From NCBI GenBank assembly GCA_951640165.1, contig OX621250.1, positions 2,666,001 through 2,730,000 of the forward strand: a stretch of 64,000 nucleotides of DNA, given 5' to 3'. The notes below the pieces were generated by a model. That model was given only the letters and a program-made list of their open reading frames with translations, was not told where the DNA came from and ran no database searches. Position 1 is the stretch's first letter; each line of letters opens with the position of its first letter. Origin of the DNA: Pseudoips prasinana. Lineage: Eukaryota; Arthropoda; Insecta; Lepidoptera; Nolidae. This document shows positions 56,290-64,000 of this stretch, piece after piece. Made by a program: the position numbers and the translations under genes.

Positions 56290-57255
56290 GGTCCATAAGT
56301 CATTGACGAGATAATGCACCTAGGTATGCAGTCAGCCGTAGAGGCATGACCGTTCAACTGGTTTAATTTCTGAGTGTCTCAATACTTGGAGGGCATTTTA
56401 AGGTGTTGGTCACGTTTGTACTCTTTAGACAACAGTAGATAATGACAGAGGCCTACTGGGCGGCTTGAACATCGCTGACACCAAGGTAACCACCGCCATA
56501 GCTGGGCACCGTTAATCAAATAGTTAACTTCGTTAATCCGCTTAAAAAAAAGTTAGCTTCGTTAAACGTTAAAGCGTTACATTTCGGAAGAATTAACGCA
56601 AGTTAACGTTAATCATTAATCCGTTAATATGTGTAGAATTGCATTTTTATATCTTTGCATTACTTTGTTTTATAACTTAGAAAACCTGTTGGTTAAGGTT
56701 CTGGAAGTTAACATGATAGGAACAAAACAAAATACTTGTATAATTCAAATGTTTAATTTAATCGTCGGGCATTAGGTGCATATTCCTCTTCATGAGCAAA
56801 AGTCTCCACAAACAACAGAAGGGAATATATGGAAAAGTTGAGCACTGAACACACATCTGAACCGAGGTTGCCAGAAAGACTTGAAGCTGATACTTTGCCA
56901 ATATATAAATAAATTAATTAATATAGTTTTTTATTATTTAGTTCAACATTACAACTATCAGGTTAATAAATACATTAAAAAAGTATTTAACAATAAAAAA
57001 TATTACTGTATTCTGCACCTCAGAAGCGTATGGTTATCTTTAATCGTAAGGTAGGTAGTTTAAATAATATTATATTTCTAGGGTTAACGATTAACCGACT
57101 TCTGCATATTGACGGAAGTTAACATGTCCCTTAACATTTTTAAAAGTTAACTTAAAAGTTAATCCGTTAATCAAAATGGTAACTTCGTTAATTAACGATT
57201 AACGAGTTAATGCCCAGCTATGACCACCGCCCATATGATATGGAAGAAGAATGAT
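56290..57255 (+). mobile_element. SINE family F split by a hAT-type element
   Basis: The SINE body (CCGTTCAACTGGTTTAATTT, GACAGAGGCCTACTGGGCGG) stops at 56496 and resumes at 57231 with CCATATGATATGG. Confidence 0.7.
56497..57222. mobile_element. hAT-type non-autonomous element with 8-bp duplication
   Basis: CATAGCTGGGCACCGTTAAT at the left and the complement of CATAGCTGGGCATTAACTCG at the right are terminal inverted repeats. ACCACCGC occurs exactly on each side (56489-56496 and 57223-57230). The ends contain many GTTAA/TTAAC words (GTTAACTTCGTTAATC). The 726-bp interior has no transposase. Confidence 0.9.
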
Positions 57256-57367
57256 TATAGAATATGGCTATTATTTGTGAATGAAGACCAATATAAAGTA
57301 ATGAAGGAAGTGTCTATGAATAACATTGTTAGTCAAGTCAATCTGTTTTTTTTTTTTCAGATATATT

Positions 57368-57410
57368 ATGGCATCAGGCGCATCATCTTTAGAGAGTAAT
57401 GGCAGTAATG
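57368..57410 (+). CDS. Dlg5: Dlg5, first coding exon
   Basis: A T-rich acceptor tract (CTG, T run, CAG) ends at 57360. After seven untranslated bases ATG opens MASGASSLESNGSN, and the exon ends in phase 1 before GTTTGT. The start is supported by the in-phase join with the strongly identified next exon. The preceding acceptor means the gene has at least one upstream non-coding exon. The donor is weak (GTTTGT). Confidence 0.75.
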
Positions 57411-58147
57411 GTTTGTATTGTTTATAAATATCTAAATGTCTTTTTACTGCATGCATTTCCTACCTGTACTTGCCTATGAAATTTTATAATGAAATAATAC
57501 TTATATGAAATCTGTGCGAGGCAGTATATTTTAAGGTAATCAATAAGTAATAAAAAATAAAATAACTGCAGCAGACTCCCACATGTTACCCAAGGCTGTA
57601 TCTGTTCCATGTTCTTGTTCTCGCTATACACTAGATATATGCCCATCTCTATGTAAGCACATCTCTCTTGGCAGTTTATATCGCATTAAATTACTCTGGC
57701 ACCAGTGCGCTTCCAATCCATGAACATTGTCAGACTTCTGTCAATGCATTAGGAAAATGGATCAGGAAGCCAGCCTTAAATGGAAAACTAGTCTTATATT
57801 AATTTTTGGAACATTAACCTTAAAGAATGATCAGGCGCAAATTTTAGTCACAGTGCTAGGAAAGATTCAAAATTGATCCATAAATTCTGAAACTTTACTG
57901 AAAAAATAAAATAACTGAAATTTCCTATCCCTCCCAATGACTTCCATCATTTTGTTTGTAGTACTGAAAAAAAAAATAACTGAAATTTCCTATCCCTCCC
58001 AATGACTTCCATCATTTTGTTTGTAGTTTGTTTTACCTAACTAGTTTAATTAAACTCATTGTATCTGTTGATTTAACTGACATGTAAAGAGCGACATACA
58101 AATTTCGTTTTACTACCTAATTATAGTCATACAATATTCGTTTTCAG
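57411..58147. other. Dlg5 intron with a 66-bp tandem duplication
   Basis: 57896-57961 is repeated almost exactly at 57962-58027 (TACTG, A run, TAACTGAAATTTCCTATCCC, ATCATTTTGTTTGTAG). Both copies end in TTTGTAG, an acceptor-like sequence, but no exon follows. Confidence 0.8.
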
Positions 58148-58443
58148 AATCAATATCTCACAACTATGTGAGCTCAGAACGCCACAATACTACTCAGCTC
58201 CCGACCATCCCCATACCAATAGAATATGACGTCATAACCTCCAACTACGACAAACAGAACTACACGGTGAAGCCCCACGGGGCGCACGTGATGAGCGGGC
58301 CTTACGAGCCGCTGCAGTATGAAGTTATCAACAAGCAGAGCAACGAGAGCTTGAAGCAACAATGCGAGAAGGCTCTGCACGATCTCAACCAGCTCAGACG
58401 ACAGCATACTGAGACTTCGCGGAGGTGCGAACATGTTATGAAG
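58148..58443 (+). CDS. Dlg5: Dlg5, second coding exon
   Basis: The acceptor TTTTCAG is followed by ESISHNYVSSERHNTTQLPT, then a proline/tyrosine-rich segment (TIPIPIEYDVITSNYD, GPYEPLQYEVINKQ) and the beginning of a coiled coil, SLKQQCEKALHDLNQLRRQH, TETSRRCEHVMK. The coiled-coil part is conserved in animal Dlg5. The full protein is a MAGUK scaffold with PDZ, SH3 and guanylate-kinase-like domains, acting in cell polarity, cadherin trafficking and Hippo signalling; those domains lie beyond this window. The exon is 296 nt, entering phase 1 and leaving phase 0. Confidence 0.9.
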
Positions 58444-58559
58444 GTGCGATGTCAATCTTTAATCCTTCTTTTTAGTTCCAGTCAAATTTGGCTGTAAAGT
58501 TACTAGGTTCATGTTTTATATGTATCCTAACCTGTTATGGGAAATATCTTCCCTTATAA

Positions 58560-58715
58560 AATTTACAAGGCATCCTACAAGATGGACCGATGATCTTGTG
58601 TGGGTCGCTGGAAACCGCTGGATGCGAATAGCGCAAGACTGGCAATTGTGGAGATCTTTGAGCAATTGTCAAGCTGTTGACGTCTTTCCGCTGATATGAT
58701 TATGATAATGATGAT
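58560..58715 (+). pseudogene. LINE C-terminal tail
   Basis: TRWTDDLVWVAGNRWMRIAQ, then DWQLWRSL and a broken end with GCTGATATGATTATGATAAT. The RWTDD-GNRWM-AQD-LW pattern is the common ending of RTE/Jockey-type insect LINEs. It is located in a Dlg5 intron and ends in a (GAT)n-like tail. Confidence 0.75.
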
Positions 58716-60541
58716 AAATTTTCAAATTTCCGGCAAATTGTTAAAGAACTACGCCTAACTGAAAATACCATTAAATCTTATACTACAGTTAGTGGTATGA
58801 CTGCCCTGTTGGTATCCTGTTTTTATGTATTTTCTGAATGTAAGGTGACATTTCTTTTTCTATAGAGGTAATGTCATTAAATTGTCTGTTGGGATGAATC
58901 AGTCCGTATCAATATCTACTCACTGCTAAAACAAACACATACGAAAATCAACTTTAACATTTATTTGTTAAACATAGGATGTTTGAGCATTCCCTAGCAT
59001 GTAATTTTAACAATTTTAATAAATTTCGCAACACTGGCGACATAGGGTTTTACAGGCGATTTATTGGTTCTTCTTAACTCTCTTCTTCTAAGAGTTTTCA
59101 TTGGGATCGTCTTTTTAAAGTTGGAAGTTTTTGAAGTTTCCATGTTTTATTTTTAACGTATTTGAGAACTCTTGCCCGTCGATGAGAGTCACATGTTTTG
59201 CAATACGGCAAAAGAAGCAGTATTGGCTAATGAGAATAAAACTAACTTGCGTGTATTAGTGGCGTAATCTGTCTGGTGGTGATTTTAAGCACAGGCGGTC
59301 GTGTGTTCGATGCCCGTAGCAAACAATCTTAGTGGAAAGAAAATATGTTTTTCTGGGTCTGGTTCGTTCAGAGACTAACCTCTGCAACTCTGGGAGTATG
59401 TTAAGCCTTTGTTCCTGATTGTCTTTTTTACAAGTACTCAGAAACCGAATAGAATCTGACACCTTGGTCTAATCATCTATATTTCGGGTAACTAATTGAG
59501 GCCCAAACCGAACATCGCGCAAACCTGTGGGCCAACATGTTGGCCCTTCGCGACAATGCCCTCCGTTCCCGATCTGTCAGCATGATCCTCTGAAAGAGAA
59601 GAATTGTAGAATTTGACCAAATTGGATGGACATGGTATCTAGTCTCTGAGTAACTGCTGGTCGTACAATTTCTCAGAAAGTCTCACCATACCACTTCTGG
59701 ATGTTGCTACTGTAAGACTAGTCATAGCCATAGAGAGAGCATTATTCAAAGAGCCTTGTATTAACCAATGTTTATTCAGTTGTTGTCTATTACTATGTAA
59801 AGCAGCTGAATGTAACAGGGTCACCATCTATGCTGTAGAATGCAATACAATGACTCACTGGTGCATGGCTTATTGCGTTTATAGAGAGTAATAAAGCCGA
59901 ATAATGTCCACTGCTGGACAAAGGTTTCGCCAAGATTTCCTCAATAGAGGTGTGTCCATCATTAGGGGGGATATGCTATAATCGCCGCGCTTGGCAGACG
60001 GGTTGGCGGTCGCAGTATAATTGTCGTAGTAGAGAGATGTTGTCGAGAGATGTTGCTGCCCGTTCTCTGGGAGATATTCCCTTGGGACTACTTTTACGCC
60101 CCCCCACCCATAGGATGAAATGGGGTGACGATATTCTTTGCCGTCCACCACACGGCGGATTTCATAAACCTTTGCGAAAATATCACTTTGCTATAGAGTC
60201 TAGGATTCGCGCCGAGATAGTTTCCAAAATAAGAGAGACTTCGCAATGGATAAAGCTGTTTCTTATTAAATATAAATTAACATATTATTCGTTAAAAATA
60301 AAATAATAAAAATAACAAATACTAAAAATAAAATAAATTTAAGTTAGAATTAATAGGTACATCACTCACTTAACAAATGGTGACGAACTGGCGTGCAGGT
60401 GCATCCACCTCTCCAACACCGCCGAGTCCCACCGCTCGGACAATACGCTCAGGATACCGTTAGTGCTGCATCTAAAGCGACTTAGCAGCGAGGCACTTCT
60501 CTTCCTAATTATGGCATAAAAGTCATCGGTTATATCCGCAG
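58716..60541. other. Dlg5 intron with SINE fragments
   Basis: A tRNA-like retroposon (GGCGGTCGTGTGTTCGATGC) lies at about 59255-59470. 59890-60155 is a family D SINE (CACTGCTGGACAAAGGTTTC, GATATGCTATAATCGCCGCG, CCACCACACGG). A GC-rich repeat fragment lies at 60370-60510. No exon except that starting at 60542. Confidence 0.55.
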
Positions 60542-60657
60542 GAGTTGGAGTACTTCCGCGGGCAGCACAGAGCAGCTATGAACCAGCTGGAGGTATCCGC
60601 GCAGGAGGCGAGCAGCCTCCGCGGCAAGTATGGCGATCTACTCAACGACAATCAACG
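60542..60657 (+). CDS. Dlg5: Dlg5, third coding exon
   Basis: The acceptor TTATATCCGCAG precedes ELEYFRGQHRAAMNQLEVSA, then QEASSLRGKYGDLLNDNQR. ELEYFRGQHRAAMNQL matches the human Dlg5 coiled coil closely (YRGQHRAA). The exon is 116 nt, entering phase 0 and leaving phase 2 at CAACG before GTAACG. Confidence 0.93.
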
Positions 60658-60689
60658 GTAACGCATGTTCTAACCCACTTACTAAACCA

Positions 60690-61149
60690 CTTCCGTGCAC
60701 TTTCATAACTAAGTTTTGTTAACTGGTTAAGAAAAACCCTTTTTTATTATTGTTTTCACAACTGGTTTTTAAACAAGAATACGAAGTGTTCATTCATAAC
60801 TGACAATCACAATATCCATAATAATTTGGGTTAGGTTATGTTACATTGGTGACCATTTGGCGCGCGAAGGCGAGCGAGCGTAGCGAGCGTGCCGCGGCAG
60901 CGGCCGCCGAGCGCTAGAAAAACATTAACCATGGATTGTATTTGTGATTGTCAGTTATGCCTGTGTACATGCTAGCTCTAATGTCTTATATGAATATGTA
61001 TTTCTGTGTGCAATAAAGAATAAATAAAATAAAAAAAATTATGAATGAACACTTCGTATTCTTGTTTAAAAACCAGTTGTGAAAACAATAATAAAAAAGG
61101 GTTTTTCTTAACCAGTTAACAAAAACTTAGTTATGAAAGTGCACGGAAG
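60690..61149. mobile_element. Fold-back element with 110-bp inverted repeats in a Dlg5 intron
   Basis: CTTCCGTGCACTTTCATAAC onward to TTCATTCATAA (60690-60802) is repeated inverted at 61037-61149 with very few differences. TAAACC may be duplicated on both sides. The centre contains a GC-rich block (GGCGAGCGAGCGTAGCGAGC) and an AATAAAGAATAAATAAA end like a processed transcript tail. Confidence 0.8.
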
Positions 61150-61859
61150 GTGTAAACCAACGTCCCAACAGAGGTCACATTAGTGGGAACTAGTTTCCAT
61201 CCTCCGATTGTGTTTCGGCTACACGGATTCCAACCACGCGCCAACACGCTAGTCGCGAGTCTTCTTTTGGCGGGAAATCACGTACTCGTATCGTGAGCGG
61301 ACCGTATCGTGCTGTAGAAATGGCGCCCAAGTTGTACAAATTTCAAAAGTAGGCAGTTCTTTATTATTTTTAACAATTTTGTAATATTTGATTCGTTAGC
61401 ATTTTGGTAAAGCTTTTTGTACTTCGGATCTATCTATATCCCAGGCCGTTTTCTTTTGACGAGTGTCTTTATATGTTTCGGACGTAATGTCCCTTAGGCA
61501 TGGCAAGTCTCTATAGAGATCAATTAAATTATTATTAATTTCGCATTTGCATACGTGCGCACCCACTCCCACCAGGGTGACCTCTTTTGGGTCGTTGGTT
61601 TACAGCCACCTAGAACAGGCTTAAGACACTGTATAGCGGATTTTTTCATATATGACCTCAGTTGCCATCTTTGATATCAGTAAGGTATCGCAGATCCCTA
61701 GATCACAAAGGTTTTTATCCCTAAGGGAAAAACAATTTTTTTATTAACATAGACTTAAAAACATATTATAAAGTACTGATAAAAACACACACAAAGGTCA
61801 GTAGACTAGCTAAAGCATAGCTCATAATGATACCTTAGTTAAATGACTTGTTCTTTCAG
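61150..61859. other. Dlg5 intron, nothing recognised
   Basis: No repeat family or exon is recognised. CCAACGTCCCAACAGAGGTC (61158) and its inverse GTGACCTCTTTTGGGTCGTTGG (61578) frame a 440-bp stretch with ACGTACTCG-type sequence and may be the ends of another fold-back element. Confidence 0.35.
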
Positions 61860-61982
61860 CTTGGAGCGCGAGGTACAACACTTACAACAGAGCAGCAACC
61901 CTGAAGGCAGTTCCGATGCCCTTGTGCACACCCTCAGGAAGTACGAGGCTTTGAAAGAAGAACTTGAATGTTTTCAGAAAAG
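61860..61982 (+). CDS. Dlg5: Dlg5, fourth coding exon
   Basis: The acceptor GTTCTTTCAG precedes C TTG GAG, giving LEREVQHLQQSSNPEGSSDA, then LVHTLRKYEALKEELECFQK. Heptad-like leucines continue the coiled coil. The exon is 123 nt, entering and leaving in phase 2, ending AAAAG before GTATGT. It could be skipped without a frame change. Confidence 0.9.
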
Positions 61983-62562
61983 GTATGTGTTTTGAATATA
62001 ATCCTTGTACATATTGTTGTTGTTGTATACATAATTTTGCTGCGACCCTTAACTTAGACGCGAGGTTCTTCATCTACTAAATGTATCTCTGGTACTACTC
62101 AACGATTGAATGGAAAAAAGGGTGTGTGTGCATTTCCCGGCAGAAGTGAATTTTCACAAGAGTATCCTACAAGAGAATGAGATCAATATAGAGTATCAGG
62201 AGTATTAGGTTAATATAGTTAAAGGGTTATTATTTATCAACTAGAATAATAAAAATTCCGCTTGCGAGAGAATAAATCTCATTCTCGCGCAGGCTGAATA
62301 TGTTATTTCTTTTTACCGTCGCTTTTTCGTTTCATTGAATTCTCTAATCCCAACGATGCTAAAGACGTTTAATTTTAAAAATACCCGTCAGCAGCTTATC
62401 TGAGGTTCGAACCCCAAGACAAACCTTCTGGTGCAGGTGACTTAGTTTTTCTTAGCTTCTATCATTTTCGCTAATATTCAATTTCATCTGGCTAACTGAT
62501 GGACTGACAACATCATTTAATTTTTCATCTACAAACTCTTTAATTTTTGCATGTTTTTATAG

Positions 62563-62680
62563 ATACGACGATCTAATAGAGAATCATAATACAACATTAG
62601 AAAAACTTCGAATAGTTCAAGAAGAGAATAGCAGGTTGAAGACTCAATGTCACGATCTGACGCAGGAAAGGAATGCTGTG
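62563..62680 (+). CDS. Dlg5: Dlg5, fifth coding exon
   Basis: The acceptor TTTTTATAG precedes A TAC GAC, giving YDDLIENHNTTLEKLRIVQE, then ENSRLKTQCHDLTQERNAV. YDxLxxxHxxxxxKL and QER-AV are conserved in Dlg5 coiled coils. The exon is 118 nt, entering phase 2 and leaving phase 0 before GTGAGT. Confidence 0.92.
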
Positions 62681-63463
62681 GTGAGTGTTCATTACTACTA
62701 TTTACTACGGGCAGTTTTTTTGAACTTTGGCTCTGTAGCCTATAGTAGTAAAAATATTAATATAGCAACTGGCACACATTCCAGCCACAATAGGAGGGAT
62801 AAATTATTTTACAGTAATTCGGCTCTCAACAACACAGTAGATTTCTTAAGTATTAAAGAAGAAGATTACTTAGGATTATATTTTTTATTTTACATATTTC
62901 TCTGTTAAACATTTAATGGTTTAAGAGAAATTAAAAAAAAATGTAAGTCAAGGAGTCTTAATGATTAAGTTATAGAATCTTAAATTGTTTTCAAATCAAT
63001 TTTGAAATCAACCTTTACATCTCTTGAATTTTAAATTAAATCTCAATCAAGTTGATTTCACTAAAGCCTTTGATCTTATCAATCACAATAATAATAACAT
63101 TCTGCTAAAATTTTGTATTGGCATTCACTGCAAGGAAGCCTTACAGTGCTGGTGCGAATTTTAAATTTAAGAATTGATCTTAAATGATCGTTCTCAAAAG
63201 TTTTTCATGTAAGACGTTGATTAGACTTTCAGGAGTACTACAGGGGTTCCATATGGGACCATTGGCTTTTATTATTCATACATGATAAGCGAGTACACTT
63301 AAGTTCAAAATTACTATAAACATTCTTAGCTGAGGATCCTGAGGCTGAGATTTGAGATGTAACTATGGCCAAACTAAGATAGGGGTTGTTGCGCTAGTTT
63401 GACTATTTGCAAGAACCTCATGCAAGTTAACGTAAATATAAATATTTTTATTTTGGTTGTCAG
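62681..63463. other. Dlg5 intron, no repeats recognised
   Basis: AT-rich intron; the open frame running through the donor to 62908 is chance. Around 63040-63290 traces of a LINE-like reading (VDFTKAFDLINH-like, from AAGTTGATTTCACTAAAGCC) suggest an old reverse transcriptase fragment. Confidence 0.4.
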
Positions 63464-63609
63464 ATCCGTGAGCGCAATGCTCTGAAGCAGCAGGTGGCGC
63501 ACGTGGTACGGCAGTGGGAGGGCGGCGCGCGCGAGCGGGCGGACCTCAAGCGGCTCACGGACGAGCGGAACGCGGCCATGGCAGAGTACACGCTCATCAT
63601 GAGCGAGAG
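63464..63609 (+). CDS. Dlg5: Dlg5, sixth coding exon
   Basis: The acceptor TTGGTTGTCAG precedes IRERNALKQQVAHVVRQWEG, then GARERADLKRLTDERNAAMA and EYTLIMSER, leaving in phase 2 before GTGAGC. AEYTLIMSERD is a highly conserved Dlg5 signature, so the identification is firm. With this exon the six visible exons give 280 codons without a break. The exon is very GC-rich compared with its introns. The segment from 63498 to the donor and the first 28 intron bases are repeated immediately downstream. Confidence 0.95.
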
Positions 63610-64000
63610 GTGAGCTGTACTGTACTATAGTGTGACCGCACGTGGTGGGCAGTGGGAGGGCGGCGCGCGCGAGCGGGCGGACCTCAAGCGGCTCACGGAC
63701 GAGCGGAACGCGGCCATGGCAGAGTACACGCTCATCATGAGCGAGAGGTGAGCTGTACTGTACTATAGTGTGACCGCACGTGGTGGGCAGTGGGAGGGCG
63801 GCGCGCGCGAGCGGGCGGACCTCAAGCGGCTCACGGACGAGCGGAACGCGGCCATGGCAGAGTACACGCTCATCATGAGCGAGAGGTGAGCTGTACTGTA
63901 CTATAGTGTGACCGCACGTGGTGGGCAGTGGGAGGGCGGCGCGCGCGAGCGGGCGGACCTCAAGCGGCTCACGGACGAGCGGAACGCGGCCATGGCAGAG
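63610..64000 (+). repeat. 138-bp tandem repeat derived from the Dlg5 exon and donor
   Basis: The exon's last 112 bases plus GTGAGCTGTACTGTACTATA and GTGTGAC recur with a period of 138 bp: donors lie at 63610, 63748 and 63886, and a third downstream copy is cut by the window end. The extra copies are identical to one another and differ from the exon by ACGG to GGG near the start. They have a donor but no acceptor, and reading through from the true exon meets TGA at once. Confidence 0.95.

Noticed and set aside
62636..62908. 90-codon gene
   Set aside because: Only the first 15 codons are real, as part of Dlg5 exon five; the rest reads into the intron past a good donor (GTGAGT).
63637..64000. 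Additional coding Dlg5 exons
   Set aside because: The repeat copies lack a polypyrimidine tract and acceptor. The only AG near the start would put the copy out of frame, and reading through meets TGA.

Overview
This is a 64 kb piece of an AT-rich insect genome, almost certainly from a moth or butterfly. The evidence is short GC-rich exons in very large introns, abundant tRNA-derived SINEs, many short Helitron-like elements ending in CTAG (the Lep1 type of Lepidoptera), and repeats carrying the GCGAGTCGGACTCGC motif common in this order. No bacterial gene organisation is present.

Two conserved protein-coding genes lie head to head. On the minus strand, from about 48.6 kb to beyond the left edge, is the insulin receptor substrate gene (chico/IRS). 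Its PH-domain exon is at 48224-48590 and its PTB domain is split over 16589-16772 and 9261-9386. All splice phases agree and the C-terminal exons are off the window. On the plus strand, from 57.4 kb past the right edge, is the 5' part of Dlg5 (discs large 5). Six coding exons (57368-63609) join in phase into a coiled-coil N-terminus. After the sixth exon a 138-bp piece of exon plus donor is repeated in tandem to the window end.

The 8.8 kb between the two start codons holds both presumed promoters and an apparently intact DD41D mariner-like transposon (52973-55440) with terminal inverted repeats of about 0.5 kb and a 363-residue transposase.

The 31.5 kb IRS intron between the PH and PTB exons is filled with SINEs, MITEs, Helitrons, LINE tails and a dead mariner. 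It also contains one unexplained open exon (28507-28954, minus). This has a strong splice donor in the same phase as the PH exon and carries a YTNV motif of the Grb2-SH2 type. It could be an alternative or extra IRS exon, and is the best candidate here for something undescribed.

The PTB exon 16589-16772 is squeezed between a LINE tail that ends six bases from its donor and a 185-bp tandem repeat that includes its acceptor. Many repeats are nested, which lets empty insertion sites be read directly from the sequence.
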